Source: Molossus alvarezi (Eukaryota; Chordata; Mammalia; Chiroptera; Molossidae). From it: DNA of 64,000 nucleotides. The stretch spans positions 63,201,001 through 63,265,000 of the forward strand of contig CM073887.1 in the NCBI GenBank assembly GCA_037176705.1. The letters are read 5' to 3'. Numbering within the stretch: position 1 is the first letter of the stretch; each line of letters begins with the position of its first letter. The notes below the pieces were generated by a model. It searched no databases, was not told where the DNA came from, and saw only the letters and a program-made list of their open reading frames with translations. This document shows, one piece after another, positions 49,471-60,304 of this stretch. The position numbers and the translations under genes were made by a program.

Positions 49471-50254
49471 AAGATGGATGGATGGGTGTGTGGGTGGGTG
49501 AGAAGATTGCTTCTAGATTTCTAGGTATCATTTTAGCTGAACCTGAAAAGTGAGCAGGATTATAACAGAGGTGATGATAGAGGAACCAAATTGTAGGCAA
49601 TGGGAAAGAAAAGTGATACCAGGAAACAGTGAAAAGTAATAATGTTTGGTTAAAGCATGGAATACATGCCACAGAAAAGAAGGTGGGATGTGACCCTGGA
49701 AGTTTCTGAAAGCTGACACCAAACTCTATATGCATCTGGGGATTCTCAAGGTTCTAGCGTAATTTCCATCAGTAAAGATTTAAAGAACAAATGAAAAGAG
49801 AAGTAACAGGAACAGGTAACAGAAGACAGAAAAGGATTACAAAAAGAAAGAAAAATGTTACAAAGGGGTTAACGATCTTACAAAGGGGTTAATGATCGCT
49901 GGTGTTACTGTTGGCAAATAGCAAACAATAGGAGAGTTTATAGTATAAACTTATAGAATCCTTCTGGTGAGATCTGAACTTGGACTTCCAGGGATTTCAC
50001 CCAAAATAAGCTGAATTCCTCAACTATAATTGTTGAAGAAACACAGCCAAGGCTTCTGTGTGCCAGCCCAGGACCAGTTCCCACTGGGGAAGTGTGGGCT
50101 CAGGCGGGGACACTCACACCTTTCACTGGGAAAGCACAGGCACCGATCTGTCTGACCCTCATGCATTTATAGATTCCATCAAGCACTGTGCCCGGTGGCC
50201 AGTCATTCGTCCTTTGAGTCAATTATTTACTCCATAAGCAATTGTATTATGATC
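49471..50254. other. Noncoding stretch
   Basis: A 20-bp word (TTACAAAGGGGTTAAYGATC) is tandemly duplicated at about 49858-49897. Nothing else recognised. Confidence 0.5.
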
Positions 50255-50365
50255 ACTTAGTAATAATAGCTAATACTGATTTAGAACTTGTGTGCCAAGC
50301 ACTTTGTATGTGGTATCTCGTCATCCATCCCACAGCCCTGTGAGATAAGTATTGTAACATAGCAG
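50255..50365 (+). mobile_element. MIR fragment
   Basis: TTAGTAATAATAGCTAATAC, TGTGCCAAGCACTTTGTATG, CCACAGCCCTGTGAGATAAG. Confidence 0.7.
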
Positions 50366-50527
50366 GGTCCAAAACTTCAGCCCAACTACAAATGAGATGT
50401 GTGGGGAAGATGTGAATGTTTTATTGTGTCTCTAACTAATCAGGCCGCCTTTCTGAGTCCCCGCCCCTCCACCCACAAGTGATGGGAGATAAAATCAGTA
50501 GAAATCTTTGTCTCATCTTATTTAAAA

Positions 50528-50815
50528 AACTTTTTAATCTTTATTGATTTTAGAGAGAGAAACTGAATCATTGACGAGAGAGAACATTGCTTGGCCACCT
50601 CCTGCATACCAGCCTTGCATCCCTGGGATGAATCCCACTTGGTCATGGTGAATAATTTTTTCGATGTATTGCTGGATTTGATTTGCTAGTATTTTGTTCA
50701 GGATTTTGGCATCTATGTTCATCAGGAATATTGGTCTGCAGTTTTCTTTCTTTGCAGTGTTTTTTCCTGGTTTTTAAATTAGAATTATGCTGGCCTCATA
50801 AAACTCATTTGGAAG
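50528..50815 (-). mobile_element. SINE-L1 chimera
   Basis: On the minus strand an L1 reverse-transcriptase fragment (50815-50609; [31 protein letters not shown]) runs directly into the 3' half of a Ves SINE (50608-50528) ending in AATAAAGATTAAAAAG. The junction lies inside a shared GCAT. Confidence 0.7.
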
Positions 50816-51054
50816 TTTTATATTTGACAATCCTGTACCCCTTGACATGTGTTCTTACTGTTTCATAAAATTATTTATATCTCTTGTTATTATTTAAATT
50901 TTAAGCTCCCTTGGAGCATAGATGATACTTATATCTTGTTGAACTCACCAAATCTAATTCAGAGTTTAGTATAGATGAGGACTGCAGGTGTTCACAGACA
51001 CAAGGTTCAGATTCCTACTATGTGACTAGCATCTAAAACAAAAGAGAAAATTTT

Positions 51055-51276
51055 CCTGGCCTGTTTTGCTCAGTGGTTAAAGTATTGGCCCATGGGCCAA
51101 AGGATTGTGGGTTTGATTTCTGGTCAAGGACATGTACCTGGGTTGCAGGTTTGATCTCCAGCCTTGGACAAGGTCGTATGGGAGGCAGCCAATTGATGTG
51201 TTGCTCTCTCTCTCCCTCCCTTCTTTCCACTCTCTCTAAAAATCAATGAAAAAAAAATCTTCAGGTGAGGATTAAA
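51055..51276 (+). mobile_element. Ves-type SINE
   Basis: CCTGGCCTGTTTTGCTCAGT to AGGTGAGGATTAAAAAG. Confidence 0.88.
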
Positions 51277-51979
51277 AAGATAATAAAGAAGAAAATAACC
51301 AGTAGCACCACAGAAAAGTGGGCTAGAGATATGAATATCTAATTCATAGAAAAAGAAATGCTCAAATTTGCTCATAAAAAGAACAATAAAAATTAGAGAT
51401 ACACTGATACTATTGCTGACCTGTTAGATCGGCCCAAACCCAAGAGTTTTACAGCACACGCTTGGCAAGGAGGTAGAGAAGCAGGAGCCCTCGGTATACT
51501 GGGAACTATAGCTCAGCATGTGGGAATCTACTGCACTTGTGCTGGGAGGAAGAGTGTGACATGGTAGCTTGTCTTTGCTCTAACCTGAGCCCTTGCCTGC
51601 TCAGACCTTCCTATACCTCAAAGCTGTGTGCAGCTTCGATGTTAGCAGCGGCAGGACCCACACACATTCATGGTACTAGACACAGTCATCGTTATTTCAA
51701 GGCTGTAAGACAAGAGACGAGGAGGAGTGTTTTCCTGGGGGTGAATGGTGATAGTTATGAGAGAGGGTGTTAGGGCCTCACATATGCCACTGCTTTGTGC
51801 TGGTGACTTAGCCTCCAGGGCACCCCTATATACACTTTAATAAGTGGGTCATTGTGTTTTTGATATGTGGGGCTCTCTAAAGCACAGGGTGCAGAGCAGG
51901 CACCCAGGGCAGCCCTTTTGCCAAGTTCTAAAAGAAGTTCTGCTTTGGCATCATCTCCAGTGAAAAGAGGAAGGTGGAT
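51277..51979. other. Noncoding stretch
   Basis: No exon, RNA gene or repeat recognised. Confidence 0.5.
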
Positions 51980-52160
51980 TCCTGGCCAGTTTGTCTCAGT
52001 TGTTAGGGAGGCAGCCTGCAAACCAAAGAGTCACAAGTTTGATTCCCTGTCTCCCTGTCTCTCTGAAGTTGATGTTTTTATCTCCCCCCTTTCCCTTTCT
52101 TCCTTCCACTCTATGTAAAAATCAATGAAAAAAATATCCTCACGTGAAGACTAAAAAAAA
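51980..52160 (+). mobile_element. Ves-type SINE (internally shortened)
   Basis: TCCTGGCCAGTTTGTCTCAG to CCTCACGTGAAGACTAAAAA; lacks part of the middle. Confidence 0.82.
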
Positions 52161-52403
52161 CAGTTTTGCTCAGCAGTTAGAGCATCGACCCATGGACCAG
52201 AGAGTCCTGGGTTTGGTTCCCATTAAGGGCACATACCTCAGTTGCAGTTTCTTCCTGGTCCCTGGTTGGGGTCATGTGGGTGGTGACCACTTGATGTATC
52301 TCTGTCACATGAATATTTCTCTCTCTCTCTTACTCCCTCTCTCCTTCTCACTCTATCTGAAGATAAATGAAAAAAAAAAAAATGTCCTCGAGTGAGGATA
52401 AAA
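52161..52403 (+). mobile_element. Ves-type SINE immediately downstream of another
   Basis: CAGTTTTGCTCAGCAGTTAG to GAGTGAGGATAAAAA; starts inside the A-rich tail of the previous SINE. Confidence 0.88.
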
Positions 52404-52843
52404 ATCTAAACAAAAAAACAACTAAAGAGCAAGGTGGAGAAAAGCCCGTAGAGAATGTAAGGCTTACAAAAGGTAACCCATATATTTTTTTAAAAAAAAT
52501 AAACTATCTGGAGAGAAAGAGAATAGGGGAGAGGGACAAGAATGGAAACTGGACTTCTCGGAATATATCTTGTTTTCTAGATAAGACTTTAGAACCATGT
52601 AAATATTTTATAAGCTATACAAAATCAAAGCTTTTTTTTAAGGCTCATCACTAAAAATCTACAGTAAATTTAATAAAAGAACTAAACTCTTTATACAAGT
52701 TGAGGCATAACCATACAGAGAAAAAAAATTCTAGGTGACTTTAAGGCATAAAAACTTGAGTGTACATTCCTAGTGGGATATACCCTAAGGACCAAAAGAA
52801 CTGCCCAGAGGGGAAGAAAAGAAGAAAATAAAAATAGTCGTCT

Positions 52844-53045
52844 AGCCCAGTGTGTGTGGCTCAGTGATTGAGCATCAACCCATACACCAAGAGATTGTCT
52901 GTTCAAGTCTAGGAAAGGGCACATGCCCAGGTTGTGGGCCAAATTCCCAGTGGGCGGTATGCAGGAGGCGGCCAATTGATGTTCTCTTTCATTGATGTTT
53001 CTTGCTCTCTCTCTCTCTCTCCCTCTAAAATTAAAAAGAAAAAAA
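52844..53045 (+). mobile_element. Ves-type SINE (TAAAA-ended subfamily)
   Basis: GCCCAGTGTGTGTGGCTCAG to CTCTAAAATTAAAAAG; flanked by GTCRTCTA. Confidence 0.88.
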
Positions 53046-53411
53046 AAACCAAAAAACTGTCATCTACAAATATTATTTCTTACTAATGAAGCCAGGGTTC
53101 CTTGGAGAAACTGCTCCCTCTGGCCAAAGATGGGAGGTACAATGTAACTATCCTAAAGATAATAATGGCAATAAATTGAAACATGTTAAATATGCTTAAA
53201 AACATGAGTTCACATTGAATAAAACAAACAAACAAACAAAAAACCCACTGAATTTATTAGTTAACTGTGAAGAGAACAAGGAAACACTCTTATGATTTAA
53301 AAACAGTAAATAGAGGTAAAAAAAAAAAAATCAAGCATTTATTTAGCTTTTTCCATACAAACTACACCTCACAATAGCCAAATAATTGATGAGAGAGACG
53401 TTTTTTCTTTA

Positions 53412-54257
53412 TTTTATTTTATTTATTTATTTATTTATTTATTTTTTTAATGAAATTTTATTTATTTTTTTGTTACAGACATTTTACCTTTTTACCCCAT
53501 TGGCACCCCCCACCCCACCCCACCTCCACCCTGTCCCCGGCTTAGTTGTCCATGTCCATTGGTCATGCATACATGCATATAAGTTCTGTGGTTTATCTCT
53601 TCCCACCCCCCCACCCCCATCCCCTCTTCTGAGGGATGTCAGTCTGTGCCCTACTTCCATGTGTCTGGGTCTACTGTATTCCTCAGACTGTTATGTTCAT
53701 TATATTCCGTATATAAGTGAGATCATGTGGTATTTGTCTTTTTCTGCTTGGCTTCTTTCACTTAGGATAATACTTTCCAGGTCCCTCCATGTCGTCTCAA
53801 AGGATAAGAGATCTTTCTTTCTTACCGCTGCATAGTACTCCATTGTGTATGTGTACCACAGCTTTTTTATCCATTCGTCTACTGGTGGACACTTGGGCTG
53901 TTTCCAGATCTTAGCTATTGTAAATAGTGCTGCTATGAACAGGGGGGTACATATATTCTTCCTGATTGGTGTTTCAGGCTTCTTAGGGTATATTCCCAGC
54001 AGTGGGATCACTGGGTCAAATGGAAGGTCAATTTTTAATTTCTTGAGGTAGCACCATATTGTTTTCCATAGCGGCTGCACCAGTCTGCATTCCCACCAGA
54101 AGTGTACTAGAGTCCCCTTTTCTCCACACCCTCGCCAACACTTGTTGTTTGATGATTTGTTGATGGCGGCCATTCTGACAGGTGTGAGGTGATACCTCAT
54201 TGTTGTTTTAATTTGCATCTCTCTGATGATTAGTGATGTTGAGCATTTCTTCATATG
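53412..54257 (-). mobile_element. 5'-truncated L1 with 19-bp target duplication
   Basis: An A/T-rich tail, the L1 3' UTR and the end of ORF2 (a 184-codon frame 53700-54254, with [18 protein letters not shown]). GAGAGACGTTTTTTCTTTA occurs at 53393-53411 and 54258-54276. The ORF2 end is intact, so the insertion is relatively young. Confidence 0.95.
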
Positions 54258-54276
54258 GAGAGACGTTTTTTCTTTA

Positions 54277-54897
54277 AAGAAGTCTTGGAGTTAATAAATA
54301 ATAAAAGAGTGATAGAATTGGGATGCCATTGTTTTACAACCCCAGAAAATACTGGATCTACACAGTACTCACCAACAGATGCTAATGTCACAAAAAGAAA
54401 ACCAACCTGTCATGCGTCTCCTGGGAAGTACATAACCCAACCTCAAGGCTATTCTTGTCAAAATAAGTAAGTAAGTAAGTAAATAAATAAATAAATCCTA
54501 AATCTGATTGAGTCCCTTGATCTCACTACCAATTTATCAGAAAAACAGAGGGCAGAGAACATGTTAAACATCACTATAAGAAAGCAATCTGAAAAGCTCA
54601 GATTGTGAGAAATTTTATAAGACAAACAATGTGCTTTCTTCGACAATACATTGCAAGGAGATTAAAAAGAAGAAAGAAAGAGGGGCGGGTAGATCAAGAT
54701 CCAGAGACAATATCCTCATCAGCAAACATAAATGTGTGAACCTGTCCGGAACTTGATTCAAACAAATTGTTAAATATATATATATAATACATACTTAGGA
54801 AATTTGAAAACTATGTATTTGATAATATTAAGTAATTATTGTTTATTATTTTTGTTGTAATAATTATATTGTTATTTTTTAGAAAAATATTTTTGTT
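54277..54897. other. Noncoding stretch with simple repeats
   Basis: (TAAG)n/(TAAA)n at about 54464-54495 and (TA)n at about 54775-54785; no gene seen. Confidence 0.55.
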
Positions 54898-54899
54898 GT

Positions 54900-54976
54900 T
54901 GCTAATCCACACCTGAAAATATTTTTCCACTGATTTTTAAATAGATAGTAGAAGGGAGGAAGGGAGAGAGGGGGGC

Positions 54977-55007
<31 letters not shown>

Positions 55008-55166
55008 TTGATGTGAGACACATTAATGAGTTACCTCCTATATGACCTTCACCAGGCCAGAGATCTAACCTGCCACCTAGGTATGTGCCCTTGACCAGGA
55101 ATCAAACCAGAGACCCTTTTGTCCTCAAACTGAGGCTCTAACCACTGATCAAAACAGACCAGGGCT
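54900..55166 (-). mobile_element. Ves-type SINE
   Basis: GCTAATCCACACCTGAAAAT to AAAACAGACCAGGGCT; internal (GA)n at about 54977-55002. Confidence 0.88.
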
Positions 55167-55239
55167 TTTAAATAAATCTTCATTTAGAAATATATATTGG
55201 TATATTTAAGATAACATAACATGATGTTGAAAGTTATTC

Positions 55240-55395
55240 AAAATAATCTGGGAGGGGTTGATAGAGTGATTGTTGAAACAAAATTGTCTGAGTTAAGAAT
55301 TGTTGGGAGCTGGGTGACAGGTCATGGGGTAGGATGGAGATCATCAAACTATTGTCTCTTTCGCTTATGTTTGAATTTTTCATAATAAAATGTTA
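55240..55395 (+). mobile_element. Old L1-type 3' end
   Basis: GGGAGCTGGGTGACAGGTCA to TTTTTCATAATAAAATGTTA. Confidence 0.5.
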
Positions 55396-55411
55396 AAAGT
55401 AAATACTACCT

Positions 55412-55636
55412 AGCCCTGGTCAGTTTGGCTCAGTGGTTAGAACGTTGGCATGCGGATCAGAGAGTACCGGACTCGGTTTCCACTAAGGGCATGTTCCTTG
55501 GTTGCAGTTTGTCCCGGACCGGGTTGGGGTCATGTGCGTGGCAACCAGTTGATGTGTCTCTCTGACGTCGAGGTTTCTCTCTCTGTCTTCCCCCCTCTCT
55601 CCCTCTTGCTCTACCTGAAGATAGATGCAAAAAAAG
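55412..55636 (+). mobile_element. Ves-type SINE with 16-bp TSD
   Basis: AGCCCTGGTCAGTTTGGCTC to CTGAAGATAGATGCAAAAAA. The duplication AAGTAAATACTAYCTA starts at 55396 and about 55637. Confidence 0.92.
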
Positions 55637-55652
55637 AAAGTAAATACTATCT

Positions 55653-56595
55653 AAAGGTATTTTTAGTTACACATAATGCATGCATTTTGAAAAACATTAA
55701 AATGATATAGAAGTGCAGAAAGTGAGAAGTAAAATCTGCTTCCCTCTCCAGCCCACCCCAAGGGTCGCTCAGGAGGAATCACTGGGGATGGTTGTGTAGA
55801 TTCCGTGGTGATATTTTGCATTACTGCTCAGACAATGTCACTATGCTGTTCTGAGGAGGGACAATACTCTCTCACCCTATTGCTTTCAGGCTGAGCCACA
55901 CGTGACTTGCTTGACCAAAATCTCTTTAGGAGCCAGTACAGGGCTCCCTTCTCTCTGTCATGATGTTCCAGAGGACCGGATCCCAGAGTGAAGACAGCAG
56001 AGCTCAAGCAGCCCGTGATGCACTAGTGTAGCTGACAAACCACCCTCTCTGCGATGTGCTTCTGTGTTTAAATTAATAATGTATTGTGGGCACTGGAGTC
56101 TACCTTGAAACAAAACTAATCTGACTTTCCAAAGGCCCAAGAATAGTTTCCTAAAGCCAGAAACTTCTGTTTCTTTAGAATGGGGGTCAGTGGAGAGGTT
56201 CTCCAAAAAAAACCAAACCTAAACAAAACAAAACAAAACAAAAAACCCATGTGGGAAGTAAGCTGAGTGTATCTGAGTGTGTCTGGAATTCCAATACCAG
56301 AGCCCTCCTGATGACTGGAGTATAATTGGAGGTGAACTGTGGGCTTTTGCATGATTCCTCAGGATTTTTCAGCCTAAGGAAGGCAGGAAGTCTAGGAGGC
56401 TGTTAAAGTGCTCGTCCATCTCTGTAATCTTGCTGGCACGGCCTGTGGTTGAAAGTAGAATCCTGCATTTCCTCAACAGCTTGAACACAGAGGGCTGTCA
56501 CCTGTGGTTGTGATCACAGCTGAAATGCCAGGGGAATGGAGCCCTTAGTTTCTTGGTTATGTTATTAAACTTGAATTTATTTATTTTATTTTATT
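55653..56595. other. Noncoding stretch
   Basis: Contains an (AAAAC)n run at about 56220-56245; no exon recognised. Confidence 0.5.
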
Positions 56596-56685
56596 TTTTG
56601 TGGTATGTGCCCCTAGCGGGAATCGAACCCGGGACTCTCTGGTCTACAGGCGGATGCTCAACCCCTGAGCCACACTGGCCAGGGC
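56596..56685 (-). mobile_element. Ves-type SINE head fragment
   Basis: TGTGCCCCTAGCGGGAATCG to GAGCCACACTGGCCAGGGCA. Confidence 0.85.
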
Positions 56686-56849
56686 ATAAACCTGAATTTA
56701 AATGGGCCTCCTGGGCTCCCTATATCTGAGAGTGGCAGCACCATGCTGTGCCAGGTACACACATGGAAACCTTGGGGCCATCTTTCACTCTCCAATCCAT
56801 GAGCCTGTGAGCTCCATGGGGGCTCACTTTGATCTGTCTTGTTTACTGC

Positions 56850-56925
56850 TGTGCACCCAGTGTATGTAACATTGCCTGACACATAGGAGATGCTCAATAA
56901 ATACTTTATGAATGAATAAATCTAA
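56850..56925 (+). mobile_element. L2-like 3' end
   Basis: TTGCCTGACACATAGGAGAT and GCTCAATAAATACTTTATGA. Confidence 0.6.
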
Positions 56926-57484
56926 GTAGTTGTCAAGTCCTGTGACTTTTCCTCTAGATTTTATGTTTGATTTGTCACCCTCTCTCATTCCCATTGTTAT
57001 TACCTGTGGGAGATTAAAGATGGGCAGAGTTTCTTGACAATGCTCCCATTGAGATGTGGTGTGTATATCCCTAGCTCTTGAATTTGGGTGGGCTCTATGA
57101 CTATTGAACCAATAAAATACAGAAGCGATGTTACGCCCATCTGCAGGATGAGGATTTAAAAGGCTGGCAGTTCTGCTTCCTGTGTCTTGAAACTCTCACT
57201 CTTAGAGCCCTGGGCAGCTGGATAAGCCATAGGACTTTTCCAGCCATTTCTGCTGAGGAGCCAGACATAAGAGTGAAGCTACCCTGGACCCTCCTGACTC
57301 TCAGCCTGTCAGCTGAATAGCCCTGAGAAACTCCCACTGGGTGCTGTGTGGAACAGGAGAATCCTTGGGCTGACTTCGGGCTGATCTTCACAATTATAGC
57401 TGAGGCTGAATTCCTGAGCTACACAATTGCAAGATAGACAATTGCTGTAATTTTAAGCCATTAAGTTTTTTCTTCATGGATCAT
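56926..57484. other. Noncoding stretch before the kinase array
   Basis: No gene or repeat recognised. Confidence 0.5.
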
Positions 57485-57570
57485 AACTTTATTTTTTCTT
57501 TTGAAAATTATTTTTAAAAATTTATTTTTCTTACAGATGTTTCTCCATTTCCCCCCATTGACATCCTCCT
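57485..57570 (-). mobile_element. Very short L1 3'-end fragment
   Basis: A T-rich run, then TTTTTCTTACAGATGTTT and CCCCCCATTGACATCC, resembles the extreme 3' end of the bat L1 at 36718-36800. It directly abuts the left end of the kinase array. Confidence 0.6.
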
Positions 57571-57764
57571 CTCACCCAGTTAGGAAGCAAATAACACTTC
57601 CTCAGCCAAGGCTGAAGCAGGGACCAACACTCCTCAACCTGGCCCAGAGTCCACAACTGCCACTCCCCACCCAGCCCTCCCGCACGGCCCTGGGGACATG
57701 CACACCACTCACAGCTGCAGCCACCCCACCAGCAGTGGTGGAACTAAAGAAGGAGCGACTCGCC

Positions 57765-57861
57765 CTGGCCCGTTTGGCTCATCGGCTGAGCGTCTGCCTA
57801 CGGACCAGAGAGTCCTGAGTTCGGTTTCTGCTAGGGGCACACGGCACACACACAAAAGGAG
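57765..57861 (+). mobile_element. Ves-type SINE 5' fragment
   Basis: GCCCTGGCCCGTTTGGCTCA is followed by the tRNA-like head up to GGGGCACACGG. It is 3'-truncated and found only in the first tail unit. Confidence 0.8.
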
Positions 57862-58069
57862 TGACTCATGGAAACTGCCTCCAGGATGGGCACCTTAGTG
57901 ACCGGGTTCCAGTCTCTTCCCCTGGCCACAGCCAGGGCTGAAAAAAGTTGGCTGGAAGAATCGTCAAATTTTTTCTAAAATGCACATGCCTTAGGCCATC
58001 CACGAAGAACCACTTATAAAGAAACTAAGTCAAGCCAGGGTAAATTATAAAGTCATTTTTTTAGGGGGT

Positions 58070-58150
58070 GGTGCCTGCCCTTGTAGAAACTGGACCGGGA
58101 TTCTGTTCTGCAGGTTGATGATCCAACCGCTGAGCCAAATTGGCCAGGCA
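58070..58150 (-). mobile_element. Ves-type SINE remnant in array spacer
   Basis: Ends GCTGAGCCAAATTGGCCAGG. Corresponds to the remnant at 60695-60777, so the insertion predates that duplication. Confidence 0.75.
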
Positions 58151-58309
58151 ACGATATATTTTTTTGTTCCACTAATATTTGTTAATCCAGTGAACAAATA
58201 TCTATTGGACACTTATTTTGTTGCCACTCTGCACTGGACACAGGAACATTACAGCCATGCTCCTCCCCTCAAGGGAAGGACAGACAGTAAACAAGAATCA
58301 GCTGCTCTG

Positions 58310-58559
58310 GCCCTGGCCGGTTTGGCTCAGCGGTTAGAGCGTCGGCCTGCAGTCCGGAGAGACCCGGGTTCGGTTCCCGCTAAGGGCACATACTTCGGTT
58401 GCACTTTGTCCCCGGCCCTGGTTGGTCGTGCGGGTGGCAGCCACTCGATGTGTCCCTTGACGTCGATGTTTCTCTCTCTCTCTCTCCCTTCCTCTCTCTC
58501 CCTCCCACTCTATCTGTACAAAAAATGGAAAAAGATCCTCCGGTGAGGATAAAAAAAGA
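58310..58559 (+). mobile_element. Ves-type SINE, near full length, with filled/empty site pair
   Basis: Begins CCCTGGCCGGTTTGGCTCAG and ends in GTGAGGAT plus an A-rich tail. It is flanked by a 17-bp duplication (58293-58309 and 58560-58576). The paralogous site at 60919-60935 carries a single copy of the 17-mer and no SINE. Confidence 0.95.
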
Positions 58560-58771
58560 AAGAATCAGCTGCTCTGTGGTCAGTGCCATGAGGACGACAC
58601 AGTGTTGAGCTGGGTGAGGTGTGTAGGGTGGATGGATCAGGGATGCCCTCTGCAGGCAGGTGATGCTGAACTGAGACCTGGATACTGTGAATAGGTCAGG
58701 CTTCATTTTTATATTTATTTTTAATTTCCTTTTAGTTCTCTATTTAAGTTTTTGGTTATTATAAAGTCACC

Positions 58772-60304
58772 ATGTTTGCTGACTTAGGAGCCCTCCCTGA
58801 CATTGAGGAGTGCTATAATGGCAATTACATCCTCTGGGACACACTTGGCCAAGGTTCCTGTGCTGAGGTGCTGTCGGCCTGCCCTGTTACACTGGCGCAG
58901 ACGTAGCTGTAAAGGTGCTCCCAAAGGAGAACACTGAGGATTCAAGAGAAGCTGATACTTTCAAAATGTTAAATCATTGCAACATCACCAACTTATATGA
59001 AGTTATTACCATCAAGGACACCACATATTTCATCATGGAATACATTGGTGGAGGTCACCTATATGATTATTTAATGAACGACGACCACATGTCAGAGACA
59101 GAAGCCCAATCCATGTTCCAACAACTCAGCCGTCCACTACTAAAACCAGAAAGGCATCGTGCATAGGGACCTGAAGCCCAAAAACATCCTTTAAAATGAT
59201 GAGTTGATCATAAAATTAAAGGGTTTTGGCTAATTATTGAACTTACAGATGAAAACTCAACCACCTTCTGTGGCACATTGGACTATATGGCCCCAGAAGT
59301 TGTGACATTCCAAACTTAACTGAGCCCGACGGTGGACATTGTGAGTTTGGGTGTCATTTTGTATGTGATTCTAACTATAGAACTGCCATTCCTAGGGAAG
59401 ACTTATTTAGAAATGAGGACATTAATAGTAACTGGTGAATATCTTGAACCATCCTATATATCTCAAGAATGCCTTACACTTTGGAAAGTAAATGACTGTC
59501 AAATTCAGCCTAAGAACAACCCTGGAAGAGATCATAAAAAAACCAGGGGTCAATGCAGATCAAGAAGAACTGGGGCCATACATCAAGCCACCCTGGGGTG
59601 ACTGAGACCCCCAGGTTAAAAAAGAAATAAAAAGCCTTGGACATGACCAACAAGAGTTTCAGGAGTCTGTCATAAAGCAAACACTTAACAAGATTATGGG
59701 GACGTACCTGATAATAGATACAACCAAAAAAATAAAAAATAAATGAAGGGCCAAAAAATCAGGATGAGACCCTGTCCCTCACCTGACCCCAACTGCAGTG
59801 CTACCGCAAGCCAAGAGGTTCCGCCATCGGGGAAGAATTACCAAGACCCTGCCATCCTACCAGCGAGCCTGATAGCAAAGTTACTATTTCTAAAGTGCAG
59901 TACTACCTCAAGCCCAGAGGTTCTGTCCTGGAGGCAGAATGACAAAGACACTGCCTACCACCCAGCAAGCTTGATGGCAAAGATACCAACACTAAAGTAC
60001 AGTACTACCTCAAGCCCAGAGGATCTGTTACCAGGGAAGATCTACAAAGCCATTGCCTACCACCCAGTGAGCCGGTGAGCAAAGATACTTGCTCTGGAGT
60101 GTAGGGCTACCTTAAGCCAAAAGGTTCTGTCATCACAGGAGAAATACAAAGACCCTGTTTACCACCCAGTGAGCCTGTAAGCAGAGATACTAGCTCTCGA
60201 GAGTAGTGCTACCAAAAGCCAAAAGGTCTGCCATCAGACAAGAATTATAAAGACCATGCCTGTCACCCAGCGAGCCCAGAAGCAAAGCTGCCCACTCTCT
60301 GACC
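58772..60304 (+). pseudogene. MARK / sperm-motility-kinase-like kinase pseudogene, copy 1
   Basis: The ATG at 58772 opens a frame with a glycine-rich loop (LGQGSCAEV). A 1-nt frameshift follows near 58893, giving TAG at 58904. The other frame continues with VAVKVLPKEN, an E-helix, LNHCNITNLYEVI and YFIMEYIGGGHLYDYL. A 5-nt deletion near 59127 shifts the frame before HRDLKPKN. Next come TAA (59192), GFG in place of DFG (59222-59230), TAA (59231), then FCGTLDYMAPEVV, a TAA, and SLGVILY. A degenerate UBA-like region follows (LEEI, NADQEE, GPYIKP). The order and the C-terminal 'PY..PP..DP' pattern resemble the MARK and SMOK families of CAMK-group kinases. No introns are visible, which suggests a retrogene origin. 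The C terminus is a 34-codon tandem repeat. The kinase call is firm; the subfamily is less so. Confidence 0.7.
59795..60304 (+). repeat. Coding minisatellite, five units of exactly 102 bp
   Basis: Unit starts are at 59795, 59897, 59999, 60101 and 60203, with no length change. Each is recognised by the GCAG/GTAG-TGCTACC motif near its start and by a CACCCAGYRAGC-like motif near the middle. As 102 is 34 codons, frame is kept from unit to unit. The first three translate openly (e.g. CSTTSSPEVL ... YHPASLMAK); TGA at about 60076 then closes the frame. Confidence 0.88.

Larger units (their letters stand above)
57580..58310 (+). pseudogene. Isolated 3' tail of the kinase repeat unit (first tail)
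   Basis: The segment from about 57580 (GGAAGC, then the CTGAAGCAG...CCAACACTCCTC part) matches the 3' tails at 60308-60920 and 62467-62770. It includes the SLPLATA-like stretch and the block before the next unit's promoter-side sequence. No kinase domain precedes it: sequence to the left of about 57575 is an L1 end fragment. It is therefore a truncated array unit. It carries its own SINE piece at 57765-57861. Confidence 0.75.

Noticed and set aside
58310..58559. tRNA gene suggested by an A/B-box-like GGTTCGGTTCCCG
   Set aside because: This is the tRNA-derived head of a Ves SINE with target duplications. The same applies to every tRNA-like head in the window.
59795..60304. CRISPR-like regular repeat
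   Set aside because: The 102-bp units are contiguous with no unique spacers, and are part of a eukaryotic coding minisatellite.
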